A DNA stretch of 64,000 bases from Truepera radiovictrix DSM 17093 (GCF_000092425.1 NC_014221.1:625001-689000); one strand, 5' to 3'. Positions 17,831-26,678 are shown, counted from the stretch's first letter. Translations and numbers: made by a program. The notes: generated by a model not told the origin, from the sequence alone.

Positions 17831-18086
17831 GGGCGAAGGGAGCGGGCTACCGTAACGGCCTACCGTAAGGGTGTGGGCGCAAGCGGCCCGCTGCTCGCGG
17901 GCGAGGGTGAGGGGCGCAAGCGGTGCGCCTGCGCTCCGGTGACCAACGTGGCGGCAGCCAGCGACCTGGCGGGTCACAGAGGTAGCGCAAGGTGTGCAGC
18001 GTACCCCACATGGACGCCAAAAGGGGTCGCTAGCTTACCGATGGGTGTCGTTCGTCGGCGGCGGGGGCTAGGGCCCCGAGCCCCGT

Positions 18087-18869
18087 TTAGGTGAGCGTCG
18101 CCCGGATCTTTTCGACCAGCTCGCGCGGGTTAAAGGGTTTTTCGATAAACGCTTGCGCGCCGAGCGCCTGGCCCCGCAGCATCTGCTCCTCTTGCCGCAG
18201 CGCCGAGAGGATAAAGACGGGGGCGTCGGTGCGGTCGCGGATAAGCTTGAGGAGCTCGAAGCCGGTGCCCCCGGGGAGGTTGATGTCGAGCAGGATGAGG
18301 CTGACCAGGTGCGCCCGGCTTTCGATCAGAGCGCGCGCCTGCGGAACGGTCGCGGCGCTCTCGACGCGGTAGCCCTGACGGTGCAAGATGTCGCCGATCA
18401 GCCCGCGGAGCGCCGCCGAGTCCTCGATGACCATGACCGTGTGCTGCTGCACCGGGCCGCTCGGTGCCGGGGCGTCGAGCAGCGCTTCGACCGCCCCCCG
18501 GAGCTGGCCGCCGGTAAAGGGTTTGGGGAGCCGCGCGGCGGCGAGCTCGGTTGCGGGGGCCGTTTGGGCGCCCCCCAACAGCAGCAGCTTGGTCTGCTGC
18601 AGGCGCGGGACGCGGCGCAAGCGCTCGGCGAAGGCGCGTTGCGGGTCCTCGCCGCTGCGGTTCGGGTCGGCCTCGAGGTCGCCGACGATGACCAGCGCGG
18701 GCGTGCTGTCTTGCAGCTGAGCGAGCGCCGAGGCGCCGCTAGCGCAGTCCAGCACGGTGTAGCCGCGCGCGCGCAGGGTGAGCGTGACGAGCTCGAGGAG
18801 CCTAGCGTCGCGCTCGACGACCACGATGTGGGCGCCCTGCTTCGGCACCTCTTCGGGAGCACCCCTCAC
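18087..18869 (-). CDS. Double receiver-domain protein
   Basis: This 260-residue protein is two CheY-like receiver domains with no output domain. The second (residues 143-260) is canonical: E149-D150, phosphoacceptor D195 in ILLDINLPGGTG, Ser/Thr at 222, and K244 in EKPF. The first (residues 12-132) is degenerate: its acidic pocket reads ERD, the strand-3 aspartate is D64 in IVGDLEAD, and K116 is kept in LPKPF. It may act as a phosphorelay or adaptor. No histidine kinase is in the window. GTG 18869 is the likely start; a GTG 21 bases on is an alternative. Confidence 0.85.
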   Translation of the reverse strand: MRGAPEEVPKQGAHIVVVERDARLLELVTLTLRARGYTVLDCASGASALAQLQDSTPALVIVGDLEADPNRSGEDPQRAFAERLRRVPRLQQTKLLLLGGAQTAPATELAAARLPKPFTGGQLRGAVEALLDAPAPSGPVQQHTVMVIEDSAALRGLIGDILHRQGYRVESAATVPQARALIESRAHLVSLILLDINLPGGTGFELLKLIRDRTDAPVFILSALRQEEQMLRGQALGAQAFIEKPFNPRELVEKIRATLT

Positions 18870-19061
18870 GCGACCGCTCCCGGGTGTCGGGGGCGGGGCG
18901 GCGCGGGGACCGCGCGGTGCGCCCTGCGGTGGGTGGGGCGCGCTGCGGTCGGTAGGAGCGTCAGGGGGGCGCGGGTCATGTCCCCATTGTAGGTGCCCCG
19001 TCGCCTCGCTTCGGGGCAGCGCTCACGCGGCGTTCACGGGGCGCCGCCCCCCGACGCGCGC

Positions 19062-19952
19062 TTACTTGTCCGACGAGAGCGCGAACCCGCGCATGAACTG
19101 CTCTTGCAGCAGCCCGAAGACCACGAGGGGCGGCAAGATGGTGATGAGCGCTGCCGCCATCACCTGCCCCCACTCGGTGCGGTCGCTGGCGTTAAGGATA
19201 AACGAGAGCCCGACCTGGACGACCTGCGTCTCCTCGCGGCGGATGATGATGCGCGGCCAGAGGTACTGGTCCCAGACGTAGACGAACTGGATCACCGCCA
19301 AGGCCCCGATGGTGTTCCAGCTCATCGGTACGAGCACGTTGGCGAGAAAGCGTAGCGGCCCCGCCCCGTCGATCTTGGCGGCGTCGGCGAGGCTCCTGGG
19401 GATCGAGCGGAAGTGTTGGTGAAAGAGGAAGACGCCCGTCGCCGAGGCCAAAAAGGGGACGATGATGGCGAAGTAGGTGTTCGCCCAGCCGAACCCGAAG
19501 GGGCCGGGCTCGAGGAGCACCGCGCGCGGGTCCCTGAGCCACGCCCAGAGCGCCTCCCAGGAGGCCGGAGGCGGCTGCGAGACGAGGTCGAAAAGGGGCA
19601 GCACGAGCACCTCTAGGGGGGTGAGCAGCGTCAGCAGGATAAAGCCGAAGAAAAAGCGCTTGAAGGGAAACTGAAAGTAGACGAGCGCGGTCGCCGCCAT
19701 CAGCGACAGGAGGGTTTTGCCGAAGGTCACGGCGAAGGCCACGACGAGCGAGTTGCGCATGTAGACGCCCAAGTTACCCGTCGTCCAGGCGGCCCGCACG
19801 TTGTTGACGAGCTCGGTACCCGGGACCAGGCTCGGCGAGAGCACCTGCGCGCGCGTCTGCGTCGCCTTGACCATCGCAAAGACGATGGGCGCCGTGACGA
19901 TCACGCACGACAGCACGAGGAGCAGGTGGATCAGCCACGTGCGCCGGCTCAC
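19062..19952 (-). CDS. Sugar ABC transporter permease (UgpE/MalG type)
   Basis: This 296-residue permease of the carbohydrate-uptake-1 family has six membrane segments. The EAA loop reads IPRSLADAAKIDGAGPLRFLANVLVPM, which contacts the ATPase. GTG overlaps the upstream permease stop by 4 bases (GTGA). Together with the next permease and binding protein it makes an importer, but there is no ATPase gene in the operon; it may use a shared MsmX/UgpC-like subunit. Confidence 0.9.
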   Translation of the reverse strand: MSRRTWLIHLLLVLSCVIVTAPIVFAMVKATQTRAQVLSPSLVPGTELVNNVRAAWTTGNLGVYMRNSLVVAFAVTFGKTLLSLMAATALVYFQFPFKRFFFGFILLTLLTPLEVLVLPLFDLVSQPPPASWEALWAWLRDPRAVLLEPGPFGFGWANTYFAIIVPFLASATGVFLFHQHFRSIPRSLADAAKIDGAGPLRFLANVLVPMSWNTIGALAVIQFVYVWDQYLWPRIIIRREETQVVQVGLSFILNASDRTEWGQVMAAALITILPPLVVFGLLQEQFMRGFALSSDK

Positions 19953-20881
19953 GCCCCCTCCCCCCCGTAGTAGACGCGGCGGTTGCCGAAGCGGAACTGC
20001 AACAGCGCGAGCGTCGCTACGATAAAGAGCAAGATGATGCTCTGCGCGGCGGCGGCGCCCAAGTTGCCGGTGCCCGAAAAACCGTCCTGGAAGATCTTGT
20101 ACATCAAGGTCGTGGTCACCCCCGTCTCGTCGAAGGGGGGGCGGCCGATGGGCCCGCCGCGCGTCATGATGTCAATCAACCCGAACGAGTCGAAAAAGGC
20201 GAACGTCAGGTTGGTAAACACCAAAAAGAAGGTCATCGGCCCGAGCATGGGGAAGGTCACGCGCCAGAAGCGCCCCCACGCGCTCGCCCCGTCGAGCTGC
20301 GCCGCCTCGCCGAGTTCGGCGGGGATGTTGCGCAGCGCCGCTAGGTAGAACACGATGTTGTACCCCAGGTTTTTCCAGATGGCGGCGGCGGTTACGAGCG
20401 GAAACGTCAGGCTCGGGGTGTCGATCCAGCGCGGCCGGATCCCGAAGAGGCTGCCGAGGATGTCGTTGACGACCCCGACTTGGGGGTTAAACAGGAAGAG
20501 GAAGATGGTCCCCGCGACGGCGGGGGAGAGGGCAAAGGGCCAGATGAGGAGCAGGCGGTAGACGCGGGCGCCGCGCACGTTCTGGTTGGCTAGGCTCGCC
20601 ATCGCGAGCCCCACGGCGAGCCCGATGACGACGACCAAAACGCTAAAGACGAGGGTCTGCCCCATGGCCTGGTAGTAGGCGGGGGCGAGCGGACCGGCAA
20701 AGAGCGCCCGGAAGTTGTCCAGACCGACGAACTGCCGCGTGCCGAGGAAGAGGTTGCTGCGCGTGGTGCTCAGCACGAACGACTGCAGCAAGGGGTAGTA
20801 GATGAAAACGAGCAAGATAAGGAGCGTGGGCAGCAGCAGCAGCAGCGCCAGCCAGCGGCTTTTAAAAACGGGTTGGGTCAT
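19949..20881 (-). CDS. Sugar ABC transporter permease (UgpA/MalF type)
   Basis: This 310-residue permease has an EAA loop (IPAELGEAAQLDGASAWGRFWRVTFPML) and six membrane segments. I start it at ATG 20881 (TQPVFKSRWLALLLLLP). The open frame reaches 21103 but that extension only translates a 15-base tandem repeat and GC-rich spacer, so it is not protein-like. No clear Shine-Dalgarno is seen before 20881, so the start is moderately sure. Confidence 0.88.
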   Translation of the reverse strand: MTQPVFKSRWLALLLLLPTLLILLVFIYYPLLQSFVLSTTRSNLFLGTRQFVGLDNFRALFAGPLAPAYYQAMGQTLVFSVLVVVIGLAVGLAMASLANQNVRGARVYRLLLIWPFALSPAVAGTIFLFLFNPQVGVVNDILGSLFGIRPRWIDTPSLTFPLVTAAAIWKNLGYNIVFYLAALRNIPAELGEAAQLDGASAWGRFWRVTFPMLGPMTFFLVFTNLTFAFFDSFGLIDIMTRGGPIGRPPFDETGVTTTLMYKIFQDGFSGTGNLGAAAAQSIILLFIVATLALLQFRFGNRRVYYGGEGA

Positions 20882-21053
20882 GGCTGACAGCGCCCCGGGC
20901 GTTCGGGAGCCCGAGGCCGTTGCGCCCTCCGGCGCGGGCGGGGGGCAGGGAGCGTGGGGGAGGGTGGGGGTAAGAGGGTCGACGGCGCCCAGCTGGTGCG
21001 GGTGGGGCCTGCTACGCCGATGCGAAAACCGAGTTGGACCAAGGGTGCACCTC

Positions 21054-21098
21054 GAGAGTCTAAAAGGGGAGAGTCTAAAAGGGGAGAGTCTAAAGGGG
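21054..21098 (+). repeat. Three tandem 15-base repeats
   Basis: The unit GAGAGTCTAAAAGGG occurs three times in a row, the third with one change (A to G). It is not the heptad family. Confidence 0.85.
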
Positions 21099-21160
21099 TT
21101 CAAAACGCGTTGCTACCGGTATCGCCTGCGCGCCCAAGGCGCTTTCGGGGGTGACGCAAA

Positions 21161-21182
21161 GGGGGTGGCCGAGGCCACCCCC
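21161..21182 (-). terminator. Stem-loop after sugar-binding-protein gene
   Basis: Arms GGGGGTGGCC and GGCCACCCCC are perfectly complementary. On the minus strand it lies shortly after the binding-protein stop and is followed by only TTTG, so it is a partial terminator or mRNA-protecting structure between binding protein and permeases. Confidence 0.55.
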
Positions 21183-21200
21183 TCTGTTATCGGCAGCGGC

Positions 21201-22526
21201 TTAAAAGTTGCTGTTGTACTCGGCTAAGCGCGCTTCGGCTTGCGTCTTGGCGCGCTCGAGTTCGGCCTGCACGTCGGCGCCGTTAAAGATGCGCTGCATG
21301 GTCTCGGCGACGATGGTGCGCAGCTCCTGAAAGTTGCCCATGAGCCCCCCCGCGGTCGCGGGGCTCACCCGCGTGTTGAGGAGTTGGTCGAACGCCACGC
21401 GGTAGGTCGGGCGCTCGTCAAACCACCCTTCGGCCTCAAGCGCCTCCACGGCGCTCGTGCGCACGGGGTAGTAGCCGGTCGCCTTGTGCCAGTCGACCAT
21501 GTTCTCGGTGTTGGTCATGTACAACACGAAGTCGAGAGCGGCCTGCTGCTCCTCGGTGGGTTTGTCGGCCAGCAGCCAGAGGCTGGCGCCGCCGATCACC
21601 ACGCCGTTGCGCTCGACGCCGTCGGGGATCGGCATGAGCCCGGCGCCGAGCTCGAAACCGTTCTCCTCGGCGGCGGCACTCAGGTTGGCGAGGTCGGCGG
21701 TCGAGGTGATGTGAAAGACCACCTCTTGGTTGGCGAAGATGGCGTCCGAGCCGTCCCAGTCCTCGAGCCTGCCCGTGTACGTGTAGAAGCCGCGGTCGTT
21801 CATCTCCTTCATAAACTCGGCGACGCGCACGAACGCTTCGCTGGTGAGGTTGATCTCCGTGGCGCGGGCGCTGCGGCCGTTGTCGTTATTCAGCAGCGGC
21901 TCGCCCTGCTGCGCCATCCACTGCTCGAAAAACCAGCCGTTTAGGCTCATTCCGAAGCAGCTCGCGCTAAGGCCCGCCGCCTCGACCGCTTCGCACGCCG
22001 CTAAAAGCTCGCCGAAGGTCTCGGGCGGGTTCTCGGGGTCCAGGCCCGCCTCCTCCATGAGGTCGCGGTTAAAGTAGAGGATCGGCGACGAGCTGTTAAA
22101 GGGGATCGAGTTGACTTGCCCGTTGATGGTGTAGTAGTTGATCACCGGTTCGATGTAGTCCGACAGGTCGAACGCGCCCTCGACTTCGGCCACGGGGACG
22201 AAGATACCCGCGTCGAGCGCGAGCTGCGAACCGATCTCGTAGATCATCACCACGTGCGGCGTGTCGCCCTGGCGCGCGCCCAGGATGGTCGCCTGGAGCG
22301 TTTCGGCGTACGAGCCCTGCGAGGTGGTGTTCATGACGTACTCGGGGTTCATCTCGCTCCACTCGGCGGCGCGCTCGGCGATCCAGTTCGAGCGGGGCGC
22401 GTCGGAAAACGCGTGCCAGAAGTCGAGCTGCGTCTGGGCGTGGGCCACGCCGAGAGCGGCGGCCCCCAAACCGAGCGCGAGCACGCGGCGCGGCACCCCA
22501 CGGCGTTTCGTTACACGGCGTTTCAT
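21201..22526 (-). CDS. Sugar ABC transporter substrate-binding protein (UgpB type)
   Basis: This 441-residue family-1 solute-binding protein has an N-terminal signal peptide (basic KRRVTKRRGVPRR, hydrophobic VLALGLGAAALGVAHA). Mature-part landmarks are LDFWHAFSD, the hinge-like NSSSPILYFNRDLMEEAGLDPENPPETF, and WWLLADKP-like SLWLLADKPTEEQQAALDF. Such proteins bind oligosaccharides or glycerol-3-phosphate diesters; the ligand is not readable. AGGAGG lies about 10 bases before ATG 22526. Confidence 0.9.
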   Translation of the reverse strand: MKRRVTKRRGVPRRVLALGLGAAALGVAHAQTQLDFWHAFSDAPRSNWIAERAAEWSEMNPEYVMNTTSQGSYAETLQATILGARQGDTPHVVMIYEIGSQLALDAGIFVPVAEVEGAFDLSDYIEPVINYYTINGQVNSIPFNSSSPILYFNRDLMEEAGLDPENPPETFGELLAACEAVEAAGLSASCFGMSLNGWFFEQWMAQQGEPLLNNDNGRSARATEINLTSEAFVRVAEFMKEMNDRGFYTYTGRLEDWDGSDAIFANQEVVFHITSTADLANLSAAAEENGFELGAGLMPIPDGVERNGVVIGGASLWLLADKPTEEQQAALDFVLYMTNTENMVDWHKATGYYPVRTSAVEALEAEGWFDERPTYRVAFDQLLNTRVSPATAGGLMGNFQELRTIVAETMQRIFNGADVQAELERAKTQAEARLAEYNSNF

Positions 22527-22693
22527 CACACGGGTCCTCCTATGGGTTTGTACGCTCTGCCGGCCGTAGTGTAGCAGATGTGCGGTAGACGCTTGCCATC
22601 GTACCAAGCGCCCGTCAGGCGTTCGTCAGCTTGGGGCTAGCGACCTTCGCGCGCCACCTAACCGACGCGTTGGCCTTTAGCGCGGGCGCGGCT

Positions 22694-22728
22694 CGTGGCC
22701 CACAGGCTACGAGCCACAGGCCACCGAC
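22694..22728 (-). repeat. Degenerate heptanucleotide tandem repeat, locus 3
   Basis: Five 7-base units (for example CACAGGC twice) stand upstream of the binding-protein gene. On the minus strand they read as GCC/GGC-containing heptads like those at 3785 and 41604. Confidence 0.55.
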
Positions 22729-22775
22729 CGCTCTCGAAACGGTTTGTGTGGCAGCTGAAGCAGCGTCAACGGCAC

Positions 22776-24629
22776 CTAACGGTAAGCCCGCACCGTGCCG
22801 TCGAGGGCGGCCACGAGGAGCGTTTCGCCGAGCACCAGCGGGCTCGCCTGGATGGGGCTGGGCGCGACCTGGTCGCTAAAGAGGCGCGCGCCGGTGCGCG
22901 CGTCCAGGGCGACGAGCTCGCCCGCCTCGGTCGCGACGTAGAGCACCCCGCTCGCGAGCACCGGCGCGGCGGTGACGCGCGCGCCGAGGTCGGCCTCCCA
23001 GAGGTCGTCGCCGGTCTCGAGCGCCAAGCAGCGCATCACCCCCGCCCACGAGGCGCAGTACACGAGGCGCCCCCACAAGAGCGGGGAGGCCCAGAGGGGG
23101 CCCTCCATGTCGTAGCTCCAGCGCACCTCGAGGCGCTGCAGGTCAAACGCATGCAGGTCGCCCGAGCGCTCGGGCAAGAGCAGCACCTCGGGGGTCGCGG
23201 CGCACTGCGCGACCGTCTCGCCCAGGTGCAGCTTGAATCGCCCCGACCCGTCGCGGGCGTCCACGCAGTGCAGCCACCCCGAACGGGTGGTGAAAAAGAC
23301 CCCCCCCGCGACGGCCGTCGGGGCGGTCGCCGCTTCGTCGCTGGGGTAGCGCCAGCGCACCTCGCCGCTCAGGGTGCGGCGCTCGAGCCCGCTCTGGGTG
23401 GTGAGCAGGAGCTCCCCCGCGTAGGGCAGCAGCCCCACCGCGCCCGCGCCCTCGTCCGTCCAGGCCAGGTCGCCGCTCGGCCAGCGGTGGAGGCTGAGAG
23501 CGCCCGCGCGCGAGGTGTAGGCGAGGTGCTCCTCGCACCAGACGACCGCGCTGTTGACCTCGTCGTCGGCCGCAAAGCGCCCCTGCACGCTGCCGTCGGT
23601 CGGGTGCAGCACGATGACCTCTTCGCTGCGGGTGCCGAGCAGCACGAAGCCGTCGGCGGCGGTCAGCGCGGCGGGCCACTGTGGCCCCTCGGGGAGTTTG
23701 AGGTGCCACCGGCGCGTTAAGCGCACGGGGTGAAGTGGTCCCTCGGCGAGCACCCCGCGCTGCCCCGGCCCCCCGAGGCGCTGCGTGAGGCTGCGCCTGG
23801 CGACCTCCGCGCGCACGGTGCGCAAGGCGTCGGCGACCCGCTCCCCCGAGGCGGGGCGTTCCTCGGGGCGTTTGGCGAGGAGGCTCTCGATGAGACGAGC
23901 GAGGCTCGGCGGCAGCTCGGGGTTGAGCGCCTCCGGTGGCACGAGGTCGCTGTAGACGTGTTTGTAGAGGAGCGTGAGGTCGTTTTCCGCCTCGAAGGGC
24001 GCCTCCCCCGTGACCGTTTTGTAGAGCACCGCGCCGAGCGCGTAGAGGTCGGTGTGCGCGCCCGTCGCGCCCCCTTGGGCCTGCTCCGGCGCCATGTACT
24101 GCGGGGTGCCCAGGGTGAGGCCGGTGCGGGTGAGCTGCCGGCTCGCTTCGGCGAGCTGCACGAGGCCGAAGTCCATCACCTTGGGTTGGCCGGAGGGGGT
24201 GAGCAGGATGTTGCGCGGGGTGAGGTCGCGGTGCACCATGCCGAGGCGGTGCACGTAAGCGAGCGCGTCGGCGACGGCGATGGCGGCGTCTAAAAAGTCA
24301 AGGAGCGGCTCGAGGTCGCCCGTTAGGGGGCCGAGGTCGGTAAAGGCGCCGCCGGAGACGAGCTCCATGGTGAAGTAGATGTGCTCGCCGCGCCCGAGGT
24401 CGAAGATCGAGACGATGTTGGGGTGCGCGAGCTTGGCGAGCGTCATCACCTCGCGGCGGAAGCGCTCGCTGTCGGCTTCGGTGAGGTGCGGCCGCAGCAC
24501 CTTGAGGGCGACTTCGCGTTCGAGGTGCCGGTCGAGCGCGCGGTAGACCTGCGCCATGCCGCCGTGCCCCAAGCTGCCGGTAATCTCGAAACGCCCGTCG
24601 ATAAGCTCGCCTACGGAAAAGCGCGACAC
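22776..24629 (-). CDS. Ser/Thr protein kinase with C-terminal PQQ-type beta-propeller (RqkA-like)
   Basis: This 617-residue protein has a Hanks-type kinase domain (residues 14-270): Gly-rich GSLGHGGMAQV, K43 in VALKVL, catalytic HRD with D135, DFG at 153-155, APE at 180-182. In the catalytic loop HRDLTPRN the lysine usual after HRDL is Thr. Residues 310-617 form repeats like PQQ/quinoprotein propeller blades (for example GVLYVATEAGELVALDARTG). No membrane segment separates the two, so it is likely cytoplasmic. This architecture matches Deinococcus RqkA, a kinase linked to DNA repair after irradiation; that role here is inference. GTG start lies 6 nt after TATCCT. Confidence 0.9.
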   Translation of the reverse strand: MSRFSVGELIDGRFEITGSLGHGGMAQVYRALDRHLEREVALKVLRPHLTEADSERFRREVMTLAKLAHPNIVSIFDLGRGEHIYFTMELVSGGAFTDLGPLTGDLEPLLDFLDAAIAVADALAYVHRLGMVHRDLTPRNILLTPSGQPKVMDFGLVQLAEASRQLTRTGLTLGTPQYMAPEQAQGGATGAHTDLYALGAVLYKTVTGEAPFEAENDLTLLYKHVYSDLVPPEALNPELPPSLARLIESLLAKRPEERPASGERVADALRTVRAEVARRSLTQRLGGPGQRGVLAEGPLHPVRLTRRWHLKLPEGPQWPAALTAADGFVLLGTRSEEVIVLHPTDGSVQGRFAADDEVNSAVVWCEEHLAYTSRAGALSLHRWPSGDLAWTDEGAGAVGLLPYAGELLLTTQSGLERRTLSGEVRWRYPSDEAATAPTAVAGGVFFTTRSGWLHCVDARDGSGRFKLHLGETVAQCAATPEVLLLPERSGDLHAFDLQRLEVRWSYDMEGPLWASPLLWGRLVYCASWAGVMRCLALETGDDLWEADLGARVTAAPVLASGVLYVATEAGELVALDARTGARLFSDQVAPSPIQASPLVLGETLLVAALDGTVRAYR

Positions 24630-24641
24630 GCTAAGAGGATA
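24630..24641 (-). promoter_or_regulatory. -10 box TATCCT 6 nt before kinase GTG
   Basis: Minus-strand TATCCT at 24641-24636 then 6 bases then GTG at 24629. No Shine-Dalgarno fits. Confidence 0.55.
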
Positions 24642-24755
24642 ACGCGTTTCGCGGTTGCAGCGGCCTTCGGCGCTCTTGGGACGATGCTCTTAAAGCGGCG
24701 CGCCTCGGGGCGGTGGCCTAGGTGACGGTAGGCGTACGTGTGGTCGCGCGGCCCT

Positions 24756-24980
24756 TTACCCCTCCTCCCCTTCGCCCTCGCTTAAAGTCGCTAAGAGCTT
24801 GGGGTCGAGCTGCCCCTCCTCGACCGCGCGGTTAAGCATCTCGATGCCTAGGCGCACCACTTCGGATTTGGAGACGAGCCGCTCGGGGTTCGACAGCTGG
24901 TACGCCGTTTTGGTCAGCAAGGAGTCCTGTTTCTCGGTAATGACCACCTGGAGTCGCTTGCTCTTCTCGCGTTTGGGCAT
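24756..24980 (-). CDS. Small ribbon-helix-helix-like regulator
   Basis: This 74-residue protein starts with a basic patch (PKREKSKR), a short strand RLQVVITEKQ and two helices (DSLLTKTAYQLSN; SKSEVVRLGIEML), the layout of RHH/CopG-type DNA-binding proteins. The end is acidic (SEGEGEEG). GGAGG precedes ATG 24980; a longer open frame to 25046 lacks such a site. It is divergent from murA, and a palindrome (25165-25179) overlaps its own promoter, which suggests autoregulation. The fold call comes from the pattern only. Confidence 0.7.
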   Translation of the reverse strand: MPKREKSKRLQVVITEKQDSLLTKTAYQLSNPERLVSKSEVVRLGIEMLNRAVEEGQLDPKLLATLSEGEGEEG

Positions 24981-25113
24981 CCTTGAGCCTCCGTGAAAAA
25001 CCCGGGCGGGCCGCTGCGACCGGAGCCGAGGCCGCCGACTACGCACCGCGCGTTACGCGCCCACAGCGTCGCCGCACCACCCGATACCCTAGTGTAGCAT
25101 TAACTTACACACC

Positions 25114-25142
25114 TTGACAGTACGGAAGTCGGCACTTAAACT
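25114..25142 (+). promoter_or_regulatory. Consensus promoter toward murA
   Basis: TTGACA at 25114-25119 and TAAACT at 25137-25142 with exactly 17 bases between. The predicted start near 25149 gives a leader of about 150 bases that contains the palindrome at 25165. Confidence 0.7.
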
Positions 25143-25164
25143 ATGTTTGTGTAGCTCATGGAGA

Positions 25165-25179
25165 TGTGTAATTTACACA
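25165..25179. promoter_or_regulatory. Perfect palindrome TGTGTAA-T-TTACACA, likely operator
   Basis: The two 7-base arms are exact reverse complements. It overlaps the -10 of the RHH promoter (minus) and lies just downstream of the murA promoter start (plus). GTGTA half-sites also occur at 25092 and 25149. The core GTGTA-N3-TACAC is repeated at 31775-31787. Confidence 0.75.
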
Positions 25180-25199
25180 ATCCCATGATAATGTGTCAA
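25170..25199 (-). promoter_or_regulatory. Promoter toward the RHH gene
   Basis: Minus-strand TTGACA (25199-25194) and TAAATT (25175-25170) are 18 bases apart; the -10 is inside the palindrome. Confidence 0.6.
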
Positions 25200-25295
25200 G
25201 CAAAGGCCTGCACGGCGGCGTGCAATCTGCTAAGTTAAAGCACGCCCCGCAGGGTGCTTCGCGTACGGACCCTTGGGTAGGGTTGTAAGGAGACT

Positions 25296-26591
25296 ATGGA
25301 ACTTCATCATGACGCCTTTTTTGTGACGGGGGGCGTCCCCCTGCGCGGCGAGGTCGGCGTCCACGCAGCCAAAAACTCCGCGCTCTACCTGATGCTGGGT
25401 GCGCTCTTGACCCGCGACGAGGTCGTGCTCGAGGAGGTGCCGCAGCTCAGCGACATCCTCGCTCTCTGCGACCTGCTGCGGCACTTCGGCGCGCGCGTCA
25501 CCTGGCGCGGGCGTGACCTTCACCTCGACGCCGCAAAGCTCGTGACCTGCGAAGCGCCCTACGCCTTGGTGAGCCCCTTGAGGGCGAGCTTCGTGGCGAT
25601 GGGGGCGCTTTTAGGCCGCTGCGGCGAAGCGCACATGTCGATGCCGGGGGGGTGCGCCTTCGGACCGCGCCCGGTCGACCGCCACATCAAAGCGTTTCGG
25701 CAGCTCGGGGTCGCTTTCGAGGAGACCAAAGGCGACTTTCACGCGCGCCGCCTTCAGCCACTTAGGGGGCGGGTGCTCTTCGACGCGCCAACCGTTGGTG
25801 GGACGCAAAACGTCATTTTGGCGAGCGCCGTGGGCAGCGAGCGGGTGATCATCGAGAACGCCGCTTTGGAGCCCGAGATCGCCGACCTCGCGGCGATGCT
25901 GAACGGCATGGGGGCGCGCATCGCGGGGGCGGGCACGCCGACGATCACCATCGACGGGGTAAGCGCGCTGAGCGGGACGCGCTACCGCCCGCTACCCGAC
26001 CGCATCGAGGCGGGGACGCTGATGCTCGCCGCAGCGGCCACGCGGGGGCGGGTGACCCTCACGGGCGCGCGCGCCGAGCACCTGCGGGCCGTTATCGCCA
26101 AGCTCGAGGAGACCGGGGTGCGGGTGTGCGAGGAGGGGCCCGAGCGGCTCTCGGTCGACGCGACCGGTTCTCTCAAACCGACCGACATCACGGCGCTCGA
26201 GTACCCCGGTCTGCCCACGGATCTGCAGGCGCCGTTTGGCGCCTTTCTGGCGACCATCCCCGGCCGCAGCGTGGTCACCGACCGCGTCTACCCCGACCGC
26301 TTCACCCACGTCGGTGAACTTGCGCGCACGGGGGCGCAGCTCGAGCTCGATGGGCGCACGCTGGTGATTCACGGCGGGGTGCTGCGCGGCGCCACCATGC
26401 ACGCCGCCGACATCCGCGCCGGGGGCGCGCTGGTGATCGCCGCTTTGGCTGCTCACGGCGACTCGACGATCACCGGCGTGCAGTATATCCGCCGCGGCTA
26501 CGAGCGCCTCGCAGAGCGGCTCAACCTCCTGGGGGCCAGGGTGCGCCTCGGTGCGGCGCCCGCGCTCGCGGCCGGCCTCTGCGGCGACTAA
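25296..26591 (+). CDS. murA: UDP-N-acetylglucosamine 1-carboxyvinyltransferase
   Basis: This 431-residue enzyme starts peptidoglycan precursor synthesis by adding enolpyruvate to UDP-GlcNAc. Key residues are K26-N27 (HAAKNSAL), the active-site Cys120 in MPGGCAFGPRPVD (the fosfomycin target cysteine) and the later DLQAPF and GGALVIAALAA motifs. AAGGAG stands before ATG 25296. Its position opposite an RHH regulator with an operator suggests regulated expression. Confidence 0.95.
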   Translation: MELHHDAFFVTGGVPLRGEVGVHAAKNSALYLMLGALLTRDEVVLEEVPQLSDILALCDLLRHFGARVTWRGRDLHLDAAKLVTCEAPYALVSPLRASFVAMGALLGRCGEAHMSMPGGCAFGPRPVDRHIKAFRQLGVAFEETKGDFHARRLQPLRGRVLFDAPTVGGTQNVILASAVGSERVIIENAALEPEIADLAAMLNGMGARIAGAGTPTITIDGVSALSGTRYRPLPDRIEAGTLMLAAAATRGRVTLTGARAEHLRAVIAKLEETGVRVCEEGPERLSVDATGSLKPTDITALEYPGLPTDLQAPFGAFLATIPGRSVVTDRVYPDRFTHVGELARTGAQLELDGRTLVIHGGVLRGATMHAADIRAGGALVIAALAAHGDSTITGVQYIRRGYERLAERLNLLGARVRLGAAPALAAGLCGD

Positions 26592-26678
26592 AGGGTGCTG
26601 TTGCGGCGCAACGTCGGCGCGAACGTCGGCAAACCCGCGCCTTCTGGGAGGGTGGCGGCTTCCCGAAAGGTTCAACCC

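Larger units (their letters stand above)
20882..21200. other. Spacer between permease and binding-protein genes
   Basis: The 319-base gap within the operon holds no gene. It has a strong stem-loop (21161-21182) and a 15-base tandem repeat (21054-21098). Confidence 0.7.
24981..25295. other. Divergent regulatory region, RHH gene / murA
   Basis: This 315-base stretch is much richer in A+T than its surroundings between about 25090 and 25240. It has two face-to-face consensus promoters, one perfect palindrome and several GTGTA half-sites, described separately. Confidence 0.75.

Noticed and set aside
19949-21103. N-terminal extension of the UgpA-type permease to 21103
   Set aside because: The extension translates the 15-base tandem repeat and GC-rich spacer and has no conserved sequence.
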